Below are positions 51,522-60,525 of a DNA stretch of 64,000 nucleotides, in pieces. Each line of letters starts with the position of its first letter. Within the stretch, counting starts at the first letter, position 1. A program made the position numbers and the translations under genes. The DNA comes from an uncultured Desulfobacter sp. (lineage in GTDB: Bacteria > Desulfobacterota > Desulfobacteria > Desulfobacterales > Desulfobacteraceae), in NCBI RefSeq assembly GCF_963666145.1, contig NZ_OY762614.1:2590001-2654000 (forward strand). Direction: 5' to 3'. The notes beneath the pieces are model-generated. The model saw nothing but the letters and a program-made list of their open reading frames with translations. It had not been told where the DNA came from and did not search any database.

Positions 51522-52271
51522 ATGAAAATATTAGTGACAAACGACGACGGATACCAGGCCCCGGGCATCCGGGCGCTGTTTAATGCCCTGAAATCGGATC
51601 ATGAGGTCATTCTGGCTGCCCCGGACATGGAGAAAAGCGCCGTGGGCCACGGCATCACCCTGCATACACCGCTCAAACATCAGAAGGTGCGTATAGGGCA
51701 CGACGATTACGGCCATGCGGTTGCCGGCAATCCGGCCGATTGCGTCAAGCTGGCCCTGTTTGATATCTGCGATCAGACTCCGGATCTTGTGATTTCAGGC
51801 ATTAATGCCGGGTCCAACACCGGCGTAAACATCAACTATTCCGGCACCGTGGGCGCGGCCCGGGAAGCGGCCATCAACGGAATTCCCGCCATTGCGGTAT
51901 CCATCCAGTACGGTGATGATATGGACTTCCAGGGTATGGCAAACTACACCGCCTCTATTCTGGAAAAAGCCATGGCACTGGATCTTCCCCCCGGGGTTTT
52001 CCTGAACATCAATGCCCCGGCCATTTCCTTTGACCAAATCGTCGGCACAAAGGTGACTTCCCAGGCGAACAACAACCTGATCAACATGTTCGACCGCCGT
52101 CAGAATCCCAGGGACCTGACATACTACTGGTACGCCACCATGAAGCAGACAAATGCCAGTGAAGGCTCTGACGACGGTGCGCTGCTTGAAAACTGTATCT
52201 CCATCACCCCGCTTCAGTGCGACATGACTGCCCATGCCGCCATGGGTATGATCGCAAAGGCTGATTTTTAA
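51522..52271 (+). CDS. surE: 5'-nucleotidase SurE
   Basis: 249 residues. Metal-dependent nucleoside monophosphatase. Metal ligands are in ILVTNDDGYQAPGI (D8, D9), the serine of APDMEKSAVGHG and the asparagine of VISGINAGSNTG. First gene of a tight operon; its stop codon is directly followed by the ATG of the transporter. Confidence 0.96.
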   Translation: MKILVTNDDGYQAPGIRALFNALKSDHEVILAAPDMEKSAVGHGITLHTPLKHQKVRIGHDDYGHAVAGNPADCVKLALFDICDQTPDLVISGINAGSNTGVNINYSGTVGAAREAAINGIPAIAVSIQYGDDMDFQGMANYTASILEKAMALDLPPGVFLNINAPAISFDQIVGTKVTSQANNNLINMFDRRQNPRDLTYYWYATMKQTNASEGSDDGALLENCISITPLQCDMTAHAAMGMIAKADF

Positions 52272-53453
52272 ATGACAACACCAGATAAAAACACTTCAGA
52301 GGCTGCTGAATTTCAGACATCAAAATTTCAAGCATATCGGGTCTCCACCATTGCATTTGCCCACTTTGTCCATGATATTTACACAAGTTTTCTGGCCCCC
52401 CTGCTACCTCTGATCATTGAAAAGCTGTCCATAACCCTGAGCCAGGCCGGACTTTTATCCACGGTCATGCAGATCCCGTCCCTGGCCAATCCGTTCATCG
52501 GTCTGTTTGCCGACAACAAAGGGCTGGCACGCTGGCTGGTGATCCTGGCCCCGACCCTGACGGCCATCCCCATGAGCTTCATCGGCATTGCCCCATCCTA
52601 TGATATGTTGCTTGTCCTGGTCTTTGTGGCTGGCATCTCGGTATCTCTTTTCCATGTCCCGGCCCCGGTGACGGTGGCAAGGTATTCGGGAAAATTCAAA
52701 GGCCGGGGCATGAGTTTTTTCATGACCGGGGGTGAACTTGCAAGGACCATGGGACCGATCCTTGCCGTTGCGGCGGTAACATATCTGGGGCTGGAACAAT
52801 TCCATTTTGTTTTGGCCCTGGCCCTGGCCACCTCCGTGCTGTTGTTCATCACCCTGGAACCCGCCCAGGAGCCGGTCAAAACCAAGCGGCGGGGATCGTT
52901 AACCCAGGCCTACAAAGAGATCCGGCATGTGCTCAATCCCCTGGCCGGCATCCTTTCGGCCCGGGCCATGATGCACGGTTCCATGGGTATGTTTTTAACC
53001 GTGTATGTGGAACAGGCCACAGGCTCCTTGTGGCTGGGGGGCACGGCATTGACCCTGTATGAGGCCACAGGCGTTGCCGGTATCCTGTCTGCCGGCACCC
53101 TGTCCGATCGGTTGGGGCGCAGGCGTGTGCTGTTCTGGGCTTTGACGGTAGCCCCTGTAACCATTCTTTTATTTGCCACAACCACGGGGGTGATCCAGAT
53201 TATTTCGCTTTTGATAACAGGGTTCACCGTCTTGTCCACCACCCCTGTGATGCTGGCCCTGGTCCAGGAGAATGCCAAGGAAAGTCCTGCGGCGGCCAAT
53301 GGCCTTTTCATGATGCTCTCCTTTGCCGTAAGATCCATCGCCGTTGTGGTATCAGGGGCCATTGCAGACGCCTTCGGCCTGAACATGATGTTTATCATAG
53401 CCGCCCTGGCGGGCTTTACGGCAATTCCGTTTCTAATCAGATTAAAAAAATGA
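52272..53453 (+). CDS. Major facilitator superfamily transporter
   Basis: 393 residues with twelve membrane helices. The loop after helix 2 reads GLFADNKGLARWL (the A-like motif) and the equivalent in the second half is GTLSDRLGRRRVLF. An N-terminal HDIYTSFLAPLLPLI resembles the fosmidomycin-resistance-like MFS group. Substrate unknown. Starts at the surE stop. Confidence 0.88.
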   Translation: MTTPDKNTSEAAEFQTSKFQAYRVSTIAFAHFVHDIYTSFLAPLLPLIIEKLSITLSQAGLLSTVMQIPSLANPFIGLFADNKGLARWLVILAPTLTAIPMSFIGIAPSYDMLLVLVFVAGISVSLFHVPAPVTVARYSGKFKGRGMSFFMTGGELARTMGPILAVAAVTYLGLEQFHFVLALALATSVLLFITLEPAQEPVKTKRRGSLTQAYKEIRHVLNPLAGILSARAMMHGSMGMFLTVYVEQATGSLWLGGTALTLYEATGVAGILSAGTLSDRLGRRRVLFWALTVAPVTILLFATTTGVIQIISLLITGFTVLSTTPVMLALVQENAKESPAAANGLFMMLSFAVRSIAVVVSGAIADAFGLNMMFIIAALAGFTAIPFLIRLKK

Positions 53454-53463
53454 GGTGTATATC

Positions 53464-54354
53464 ATGTTAAAAACCAACAAAGATAAAGTAGTTGAAATGT
53501 TTCTGGCCTGTAAACCCGGTATGCCCCGGGCCGGTGCCGGATGGAAAGTGGACCACCAAGGCAATCCGTTTCTTCTGCCCGGTATCGGGGGCATCACGCT
53601 GAATGTCCAGGCCGGGGATTCGGCCTTCGGCCTGGCCGGCGACCATATCGAGCCCGGGGTTTCCTGCACGGCCAATATGGAAAAGCCCAATGATTTTCCC
53701 AACAATACCCTGCAGCTGTTCTCCTGTGTAGGCAACCAGGCAAAGATCATCTCAGGGGATGCCCAGGGAGACACCGGCGTGGTCATCGGCCACCACGGCG
53801 GTTCCGAACATATCATTGTGGAATTTCCCAAAGAAACCAAGGAAAAGATGAGCTACGATGACAAGATCCTGATCCGGGCCAAAGGCCAGGGACTTGCACT
53901 GACGGATTATCCGGACATCAAGCTATTCAATCTGGACCCGGAACTGCTGGAAAAAATGAATATTGTCGAAATCGGTGGCGGGATCCTCCAGGTGCCGGTG
54001 ACCACCATTGTACCTGCGCCCTGCATGGGGTCGGGTGTTGGCCGGGCCCATGTGGGGGCAGGTGATTATGATGTGATGACCTCGGACCCCGACACCGTAA
54101 AAAAATACAATCTGGATAAAATCAGGTTCGGAGATTTTGTGGCCCTGATGGACCATGATAACCGCTATGGCAGGGCCTATGTCCAGGGAGCGGTCTCCAT
54201 CGGCATTGTGGTACACTCAGACTGTTTACTGGCAGGCCACGGCCCCGGCGTCTCCACGCTGTTGACCTGTGCGACCTCCAAAATTGAACCTAAAATTGAC
54301 CCGACTGCCAATATTGCTGATCTTCTGGGTATAGGCAGCGCGGCCGGATCATAA
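53464..54354 (+). CDS. DUF4438-family protein
   Basis: 296 residues from the ATG at 53464 (GAGGTG six bases upstream; a GTG lies 9 bases earlier). Soluble beta-rich protein with several Gly-rich segments (TGVVIGHHGGSEHIIVEF, MGSGVGRAHVGAGDYD). I recognise the DUF4438 family, which has structures but no established reaction. The HHGG and DCLLAGHGPG segments may form a site. It is located between the MFS transporter and a membrane protein in one operon. Confidence 0.8.
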   Translation: MLKTNKDKVVEMFLACKPGMPRAGAGWKVDHQGNPFLLPGIGGITLNVQAGDSAFGLAGDHIEPGVSCTANMEKPNDFPNNTLQLFSCVGNQAKIISGDAQGDTGVVIGHHGGSEHIIVEFPKETKEKMSYDDKILIRAKGQGLALTDYPDIKLFNLDPELLEKMNIVEIGGGILQVPVTTIVPAPCMGSGVGRAHVGAGDYDVMTSDPDTVKKYNLDKIRFGDFVALMDHDNRYGRAYVQGAVSIGIVVHSDCLLAGHGPGVSTLLTCATSKIEPKIDPTANIADLLGIGSAAGS

Positions 54355-54431
54355 TAGCGATCGGGCCTGTTATCGGCATATACCTGATCTGGGGCCTGGG
54401 AACTTTTGGATTCCAGGCCCTGGGCCGAATC

Positions 54432-55271
54432 TTGCCTGAAACGGCCCGGGCCGGATTTGATTATATTATCATTGTGGGGCTTATTGCCTGCCTGGGCTGG
54501 ATGACCCGGATTTATCAAAGACACATTGAACCGGCCATCGGCACAAATACGACCCGGCGTCTAACCTGGTTAGGCGCGTTGACCCTGATCTTTATACTGC
54601 TCTACCTGCTTGTGGCTCAGGCTGATCTGAAAAGCAATATCATCACAGCCTTGTCAACGGCCACCCTGGTGCTTTTCTCCTGTGTGGCAGGCCACTGGCT
54701 GGTCACGCCTCTGAAACGCCCTTCCGAATTTATTCCCATCGGTATGGCCGTGGGCATGTCCGACATATTCAGTGTTTTTTCCGGCCCCACCCGCAACTTT
54801 GCAGAAGATATTTCCGTCTATTACCGGAACGGCATGACAGGCCCTGCCCCCCTGGTGGATTTTTTCCTGGTCAAAATGCCCTTGCCCGGCAATGAATATT
54901 TCACGCCCGTGTTCGGTATCTCCGACTGGATCGTGGTGGCCGTACTGTCTGCAGGCGCGCTTCGGTTCGAAATGGATGACAACATACTCAACCTTGCCGG
55001 ATCAACACAAAGGCAAAGCAAATCCCAGGCCTTTTTCCCTGTGGCAGCGATCGGCCTGATTGTCTCCATTATGGTCGCAAGATCCATGAATCTGTACCTG
55101 CCGGCCCTGCCCTTTATTGTCATTGTCTTTCTCGGAATCATGGCAGCAAAATACCCGGCAGTTCGAAAACTTGGGCCCGAGGAAATCCGGGCCATGGTGA
55201 TTGTAGGATTCCTGATGGGCGTCCTCATGGCCTTATTTACAGTCATAAAAAACGGCATCGGACCCGGCTGA
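54432..55271 (+). CDS. Multi-spanning membrane protein, unknown
   Basis: 279 residues from a TTG at 54432, but the frame is open back to 54321 and codes a convincing extra membrane helix (PVIGIYLIWGLGTFGFQALG) directly after the DUF4438 stop. No ATG, GTG or TTG is available for that extension, so the true start may be a rare codon (the ATC ATA ATA at 54348-54356) or translation may be coupled. At least six more hydrophobic helices are visible, with a polar loop around SVFSGPTRNFAED. No family recognised. Confidence 0.7.
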   Translation: MPETARAGFDYIIIVGLIACLGWMTRIYQRHIEPAIGTNTTRRLTWLGALTLIFILLYLLVAQADLKSNIITALSTATLVLFSCVAGHWLVTPLKRPSEFIPIGMAVGMSDIFSVFSGPTRNFAEDISVYYRNGMTGPAPLVDFFLVKMPLPGNEYFTPVFGISDWIVVAVLSAGALRFEMDDNILNLAGSTQRQSKSQAFFPVAAIGLIVSIMVARSMNLYLPALPFIVIVFLGIMAAKYPAVRKLGPEEIRAMVIVGFLMGVLMALFTVIKNGIGPG

Positions 55272-55442
55272 ATTTTTAGATCAAGGCGGATAGAAAATCA
55301 AAAAGGGTTTACGGAAATTTTTTCCCACAAACCTTTTATTTACAAGGCTTTTTACGATTTGTTTTTTTCGTTTGATTTTGTTGTTTTTATTATTCTGTAT
55401 TCAACCGGGCACATTTTGGGCACAATACTCCGGCCCTTATTG

Positions 55443-56498
55443 TCATATAGCAAAAGAAGATTCTTGAATCCAACCGTGCTTGCTAAGTGTTTTGATAGCT
55501 ATTGAAATTTGGCGGGTTGTAAATTGTTTCTTTCTATTATTCCAACCATAAATTTTTTCCATTACGTCTTGAGGAGAGTTCGCTTTTTCTTTCTCTATGA
55601 CCCAATGTACAGTCGATAAGAGTTCCAATCCAAATTGTGATTCAAAACCTTCAACTAATTTTGATACTTTTTCAAAGCGTTTTAATGTCGTTTTTTTAAC
55701 TTTGAGAAATTTTTTGGCATCTTCGGAAGCCCCAGGTATAAGTTCAAGAGGCTTATTGGGGTCGTCTCCTCCGTCTGCATAGCCTGTAATCAAATGACCT
55801 TCGATTGCATTCAATACGTGTCTAAGATTTTTAGCATATGGCCCATAAGGAGCTTTCTCATATTGCAATCGTAAAGGCTCCCCTGATTCTTGTAAAAAAT
55901 ACATCAACTTATGGATTTCCAAGAGGCTTATAAAGGGATCTAATAATCCTGCTAAGTATCGATTGATTAATTCAACAAGAGCTGCTCGTCCCTCAGTCAT
56001 TTTAGGAACCTGTTTATTCCGTACCATCGCTTTAGCGTCTGGAGCTCCTATAGGTTCAAATATGACCACTTTTACATTTTCAAGGTTACTTAAAGCTCTC
56101 TCGATTCGTTCTCTTACTTCTGACCAGTTTAATCCACCAAGGCCGGAGCCGAGAGGAGGAATTGCAATTGATCGAATATTATGTCTCTCGATTACTGCAC
56201 GAAGATCTTGTAGTCCCGATTCAACATCTTCTATCCGACTTTTACCTCGCCAATGCCTTTTGGTAGGAAAATTGATTATAAATTGAGGATTCAACATTTC
56301 ACCAGTTTCAAAAACGAACATTTTACCAGGTACTACTTGTTTGTGCTTACATGCCGATGCGTATGCTTTGTAGTTAGCTGGATAGGCTTTCTTGAACTGC
56401 AAAGCAATGCCTCGACCCATCGCCCCCACACAATTAACTGTGTTGACAATCGCCTCTGCATCCTCTTTGAATAAATCGCCTATTTTATAATTTAACAT
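55443..56498 (-). CDS. darG: DarG-type macrodomain antitoxin
   Basis: 351 residues from the ATG at 56498 (GAGGTG five bases upstream). The N-terminal macrodomain (residues 1-155) has the ADP-ribose loops IVNTVNCVGAMGRGIALQF and IPPLGSGLGGLNW, which remove ADP-ribose from thymidine in DNA. The C-terminal about 190 residues match the extra domain of DarG that binds DarT directly. It follows darT by 17 bases. AT-rich compared with its neighbours, and so likely acquired. Confidence 0.92.
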   Translation of the reverse strand: MLNYKIGDLFKEDAEAIVNTVNCVGAMGRGIALQFKKAYPANYKAYASACKHKQVVPGKMFVFETGEMLNPQFIINFPTKRHWRGKSRIEDVESGLQDLRAVIERHNIRSIAIPPLGSGLGGLNWSEVRERIERALSNLENVKVVIFEPIGAPDAKAMVRNKQVPKMTEGRAALVELINRYLAGLLDPFISLLEIHKLMYFLQESGEPLRLQYEKAPYGPYAKNLRHVLNAIEGHLITGYADGGDDPNKPLELIPGASEDAKKFLKVKKTTLKRFEKVSKLVEGFESQFGLELLSTVHWVIEKEKANSPQDVMEKIYGWNNRKKQFTTRQISIAIKTLSKHGWIQESSFAI

Positions 56499-56515
56499 TT
56501 CACACCTCAAAGTCA

Positions 56516-57160
56516 CTATGGGTAATACCAGTTACGCCGTACAGCAATTGGTGGTTTATGATGTGTATTCACCAACGCTTTACTCACCTCTCTAACATAC
56601 TGAGGGGATATAACGCCAATTTGTTCCACCAATTCCCATGGAAAACATTCTTCAATCAGAAATTCAGCTTGTTTTTCTTCCTTGCAAGCTGCCCATTGGT
56701 TCGTATGGACAGCATCCCAGTTAATCAATCGTAAATCTGAAAGATTACAATAGTCCTCGAAATAATAAGATCCAGCATTACTGGTCGTAAATGCCCACCT
56801 TTTGTTGTTATCGTTTGCCCATTTAATTGTTTGCCCCAAATCTGCAACCAAATGAACAATAGGCTCCTGTCCACCTTTGTATGCAAGCTCTAAGTTTTTC
56901 ATGTACATTAAATATAGCATAATTGAACGTGGACAAAAATAGAATGGAACACACTGCCCAACATACAAATAGGGATGGCTTGTCAATGTCAATTCATAAA
57001 GACGCCGCTGTTTTATACCCGACATTCCTATGGTAGTACCATTTTGAATTCTGGCTGTAATAATTGCATCTGAAAGAAGAAAGCCATCATTGATAACGAA
57101 AGGGAGTTTGTCGTGATGCAGAATATGACAAATTTTAGGTTGTCCTGGTGCTGAAGACAT
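56516..57160 (-). CDS. darT: DarT-type DNA ADP-ribosyltransferase toxin
   Basis: 214 residues from the ATG at 57160. NAD-dependent toxin that ADP-ribosylates thymidine in single-stranded DNA. Conserved features: ICHILHHDKLP near the N-terminus (NAD site), an arginine-bearing segment (IKQRRLYEL), the family block YVGQCVPFYFCPRSIMLYL and the catalytic glutamate E166 in KQAEFLIEE. Stands first in the darT-darG operon. Confidence 0.92.
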   Translation of the reverse strand: MSSAPGQPKICHILHHDKLPFVINDGFLLSDAIITARIQNGTTIGMSGIKQRRLYELTLTSHPYLYVGQCVPFYFCPRSIMLYLMYMKNLELAYKGGQEPIVHLVADLGQTIKWANDNNKRWAFTTSNAGSYYFEDYCNLSDLRLINWDAVHTNQWAACKEEKQAEFLIEECFPWELVEQIGVISPQYVREVSKALVNTHHKPPIAVRRNWYYP

Positions 57161-57544
57161 CAAACCCCGCAATTAGTAATTGAATCAAAAATCACTTCTA
57201 TCTAAAATAAAAAATATCAAGAAGCAAGTTTTTTGAAAAACATGTCATAAAGTGATTTTCTAACTTTTGTCCTGTAGGGTGGTATTTCTCACGATGCATG
57301 CATTTTCAAAAAACCGGCTTTTTATCCAAGACCGGGCTTAAAATTTATGATCCGTAAGCGTTTTGAGAGAGTGAGTCACGCTCGGGGTGCATTACGCCTG
57401 CCGGTTACCTCGGTCACCGGTCTGTCAACCAGGCATGGCCTTTTAGCTTTGACCTCTTAATCACCTATCGGTCCCAATTTGGTGTTGACTGGTTCTCCTT
57501 CCGAGAATGGCCGGATATCAAAATCATAAATATAGGCCTCTTCC
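57161..57544. other. Gene-free stretch of the darTG island
   Basis: 384 bases with no convincing gene; contains the darT promoter region (AT-rich, 57180-57240) and a GC-richer segment (57360-57430) that looks like eroded coding DNA. It runs into the integrase remnant. Confidence 0.4.
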
Positions 57545-57733
57545 ACTCTCTTCCATATCCGCTACACCTATGCCTCGTTGTTGATTGAGCAGAAAAAAAA
57601 TATAAAATACGTTCAAGCACAATTAGGCCAATCGACCCCAACGGTGACCTTGAATGTTTATGCCCATTTGATAAAACAGACAAATCAGACAGCGGCAAAA
57701 AAATTAGAGAATATGATTTTTAATCAGGGGTAA
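57545..57733 (+). pseudogene. C-terminal remnant of a tyrosine integrase
   Basis: Reads LFHIRYTYASLLIEQ, IKYVQAQLGQSTPTVTLNVY and AHLIKQTNQTAAKKLENMIF before the stop at 57731. This is the catalytic end of a phage-type integrase: the Arg and the Tyr of the active site remain, but the usual HDLRH is degraded to FHIRY and LGH to LGQ. No upstream part of the protein is present. It marks the integrase of the darTG island, next to the tRNA at 58080. Confidence 0.85.
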
Positions 57734-57735
57734 TA

Positions 57736-57972
57736 ATGAGCAGATCACAGAAAAAAAATCCATTTTGTGGGAATAATAAAGCAACGTCAGAAAAACAGGA
57801 CAAAAGAATTGCGAACAGAATAGACCGGAGGGTAAATAAAGAAATCCTGAATCAAACCCAGGATGAAGGTAAACTTTTACCCAAGAAGTCAACAAGTAAT
57901 AAATGGACTATGGACAAAGACGGGAAACATAGATTTGATCCAGATGAATTTCCGAAAGGAATGAGAAAATAA
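57736..57972 (+). CDS. Small basic protein
   Basis: 78 residues, ATG three bases after the integrase remnant stop. Strongly charged, with SEKQDKRIANRIDRRVNKEI and a C-terminal KWTMDKDGKHRFDPDEFP. I recall a family of small island proteins with this EKxDKRxANRxxRR and KDGKxxFD pattern, with no known function. Confidence 0.55.
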   Translation: MSRSQKKNPFCGNNKATSEKQDKRIANRIDRRVNKEILNQTQDEGKLLPKKSTSNKWTMDKDGKHRFDPDEFPKGMRK

Positions 57973-58040
57973 GATGTGAACAATTGGATATTTTAGGAAC
58001 AAAAAAACAAACCGGTAGCAAAATGGGCACAAAAACTAAA

Positions 58041-58080
58041 AAAGCACTTACGGAAAATTCCGTAAGTGCTTTATTTTTAT
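58041..58080. terminator. Strong hairpin terminator at the end of the tRNA-Val-like transcript
   Basis: AAAGCACTTACGGAA and TTCCGTAAGTGCTTT are perfect inverted repeats (58041-58055 and 58058-58072). On the minus strand it is followed by TTTAGTTTTTG and lies just downstream of the tRNA; on the plus strand by ATTTTTAT. Confidence 0.85.
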
Positions 58081-58155
58081 GGTTGGCACGAGCGGACTTG
58101 AACCGCTGACTTCTACCGTGTCGAGGTAGCACTCTACCAACTGAGTTACGCGCCA
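58080..58155 (-). tRNA. tRNA-Val-like gene (anticodon GAC) with C33
   Basis: 76 bases with encoded CCA. The acceptor TGGCGCG pairs with CGTGCCA (one G-T pair, first pair T-A), the D-stem ACTC/GAGT, anticodon stem CTACC/GGTAG and T-stem AGCGG/CCGCT are complete. The anticodon loop is TCGACAC, which gives anticodon GAC but C instead of the nearly universal T at position 33. Possibly a drifting tRNA after island integration. Confidence 0.8.
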
Positions 58156-58210
58156 TTAAACTTAGATGGCTTTTTACCAGACCTGTAAAATTATGTCAAG
58201 AATATTGGAG

Positions 58211-59539
58211 CTATTCTTGCAGTGTTTCCTGAATAATTCCCTGGCTGGTGGTGGTGTCCGATCCCTGGGGCTGGGGAGCGTTAGGCGGTTGCGGGGCAAC
58301 TCCACCTGACTCATTGCCCTCCTGGGGAGCCATGTCGCTGCCGGGTTCGGCCACAAATTTTATTTTCACCGCATTATCGAAAACCATGGAGACCTCAATA
58401 CCGAATTCCTCAAAGGTTTTCAGCATTACGGCATTGGCAAACTGGGCCGGGGTCCCTTTGTAGCTGACCTCCATAATGGCATGGGATGATCCGAGTTCCC
58501 GGGGAGAAATATCTTCAATCTCCCGGATTTCTTTGAGCTGACGTTTCAGTGCAATGAACCGGGTTAAAAAATTATCGCCTTCCACATAAAGATCAAAGGC
58601 CTTTTTCTCTTTGAGAGCCTGGGCCCAAAACGTGTCTATTTTTTCTGTCAGGGACTGCCCGGCAGTGTCTGCCGCCTGGTTTAGGGCCTGATTTGCGCCA
58701 CTTTCATCTGTGCTTTTGGCTGAGGCTGACGCTGTGGTCTGGATCTCCGCTTTCTGGGAAGCCATATCCAGCACAGTATAAGAGACCTGCGCCTCAAAGG
58801 TTGTTTCATCGCCCATGCGGTTGGCGGACTTTTGGGCGGAGGCCGTACCCAAAACCACCATGTCGGCCCCAAGGGCCTGTCCAAACGCCATGGCAGCGGC
58901 CTGGTCATCCATGGCTGAAAAATCAACATGATAGGCCGCCGGGTCCGGATAATCATTCCCTGTCACCACCAAAGGAATACGGGCCTGATCAAATATAGCT
59001 TTCAGGCTTTTTTCCGCAATGGAGGCAATGGAAGGATTGTAAGATTGACCCTCCGGCTGCCACCACCAGCACCGGGGTTGTGTCTCCTCAGGACTTTGTT
59101 CTGAAATGAGTAAAAGCACTTTTGGGTTGTTCCGGGCCTGGTTAAAAAGCCCTGAATCATGAATGCGTTTTTTCACCTGGGCCAGGCTGATCTTTGATTC
59201 TACGCCCACAAGATATGCGCCATTGTGGGTCATACCGTTGATGACACGATAGGTGGATACAAAATCCATGGTATGGGCAAGAAGCTGGTCATATAGAAAA
59301 TCAAGATGTTCGCCCAGTTTCTTTTCGGATACCACAGAGGAAAACGCAAGTTGAACTGCTTTTTCCAGGGCGTCCGTAACGGCAAACTTTTTGGCACCGA
59401 AGTCATCCTGATTCGTGATCTGATGCCGGCCGGTGGTGATGTAGACATCATCCTGCCCGGCAGCCAGAACCCCGGTCAGGGGAAAACAGAAAACAGCAAC
59501 AATACAGACAATCCACAAACATCGTAATCGAGAGATCAT
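58211..59539 (-). CDS. Exported hypothetical protein
   Basis: 442 residues with a signal peptide (cleavage after GVLA). The start of the mature part (ITNQDDFGAKKFAVTDALEKAVQLAF) resembles the N-terminal domain of FlgT/LPP20-like envelope proteins, where a run of Ala-rich helix follows a Gly-x-Ala turn; a middle segment (LGADMVVLGTASAQ) fits a CsgG-like or penicillin-binding protein activator fold. The C-terminus is a Pro/Gln-rich tail. Function unknown. Starts 2 bases after the polyprenyl synthase stop, so same operon. Confidence 0.65.
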   Translation of the reverse strand: MISRLRCLWIVCIVAVFCFPLTGVLAAGQDDVYITTGRHQITNQDDFGAKKFAVTDALEKAVQLAFSSVVSEKKLGEHLDFLYDQLLAHTMDFVSTYRVINGMTHNGAYLVGVESKISLAQVKKRIHDSGLFNQARNNPKVLLLISEQSPEETQPRCWWWQPEGQSYNPSIASIAEKSLKAIFDQARIPLVVTGNDYPDPAAYHVDFSAMDDQAAAMAFGQALGADMVVLGTASAQKSANRMGDETTFEAQVSYTVLDMASQKAEIQTTASASAKSTDESGANQALNQAADTAGQSLTEKIDTFWAQALKEKKAFDLYVEGDNFLTRFIALKRQLKEIREIEDISPRELGSSHAIMEVSYKGTPAQFANAVMLKTFEEFGIEVSMVFDNAVKIKFVAEPGSDMAPQEGNESGGVAPQPPNAPQPQGSDTTTSQGIIQETLQE

Positions 59540-59541
59540 GA

Positions 59542-60525
59542 TTATACCTTTCTGAGGATGGAATAATCCGCAATCAGCTCCAGCAGGTGTTTGGAGGCGG
59601 ATTCAGGAAAAATATCCAGGGCGGTTCGGGCTGCCTGTACATGGGCAAGAGCCCGGTTGTTTGTATAGTCAATGCCGCCCAGACGTGTCAGGCGTTCTTT
59701 TAGACTTTCAAACTCTTGGGGGTCAAACTGCGGCCGGGCCATGGCCGCCAGCATCCATTCTCGGTCCCGGGCATCCGCCTTGCCAAGGCTGTAAATCAGG
59801 GGCAAGGTCAATTTACCCTCACGCATATCCGCCCCGGGGTTTTTGCCCAGCTGTTCGGCTGTAGCCGTGTAGTCCAGCAGGTCATCGGCCATCTGAAAGG
59901 CCATACCCAGATGCCAGCCGTAATCTTTAAGGGCCGCTTCCCGGTTGTCGTCGGCCTTGGCCACCAGGGCTCCCGTGCGGCAGGCGCCCTGGATCAAAAC
60001 CGCGGTCTTGCGCTCTATGATTTCATTGTACTCTTCTTCCGTGAGGTCCGGGTTTCCCGTTTTTTCCATCTGGAGGATCTCGCCCTGGGACATATCCGCC
60101 GTAATCTGTGCGATCACTTCAATGACCCGGGGAGATTTTGTTCTTGCGGCAATCACAAGGGCTGTGGCCAGAAGAAAATCCCCTGTGAGAACCACGGTGG
60201 GCGCATCCCACAGGGTATGGGCACAAGGTTTGCCCCGGCGGGTATCAGAACCGTCCACCACATCATCATGGAGCAATGTGGCGGCATGAAGATACTCAAA
60301 AATAGTGGAAAATTCGATCTCCTGGCCGGTCTGGAAACCGCACATGCGGGCAGCGTGAATCATGAGCAGCGGCCGCAGCCGTTTACCGCCGGCAAACAGC
60401 AGATGGCCTGCCACCTGCTTTACCTGCTCCAGGTTCGGGGTCAAATTTGCTTCAAGGGCCTGCTCCACCAGCGAAAGGTCCGGGCCGGCCAGTTCCATAA
60501 TCTCTTTTTTTATATTTTTTGTCAC
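59542..60525 (-). CDS. Polyprenyl (octaprenyl-type) diphosphate synthase
   Basis: 327 residues, GTG start overlapping the rimO stop. Adds isopentenyl units to make the quinone side chain. The two Asp-rich motifs are DDVVDGSDTRRG and DDLLDYT, with GKRLRPLL near the start. The residues before the first motif (EYLHAATLLH) are small, which favours a long-chain product such as for menaquinone. Chain length is inference. Confidence 0.93.
   Translation of the reverse strand: MTKNIKKEIMELAGPDLSLVEQALEANLTPNLEQVKQVAGHLLFAGGKRLRPLLMIHAARMCGFQTGQEIEFSTIFEYLHAATLLHDDVVDGSDTRRGKPCAHTLWDAPTVVLTGDFLLATALVIAARTKSPRVIEVIAQITADMSQGEILQMEKTGNPDLTEEEYNEIIERKTAVLIQGACRTGALVAKADDNREAALKDYGWHLGMAFQMADDLLDYTATAEQLGKNPGADMREGKLTLPLIYSLGKADARDREWMLAAMARPQFDPQEFESLKERLTRLGGIDYTNNRALAHVQAARTALDIFPESASKHLLELIADYSILRKV

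Noticed and set aside
55300..58060. TTACGGAAA at both ends of the darTG island as attachment repeats
   Set aside because: Only nine bases are shared, and the right copy is part of the tRNA terminator hairpin; too weak to call.
58080..58155. Reading the tRNA as tRNA-Ser (CGA)
   Set aside because: Shifting the anticodon to CGA breaks the five-base anticodon stem, and the long variable arm of tRNA-Ser is absent.
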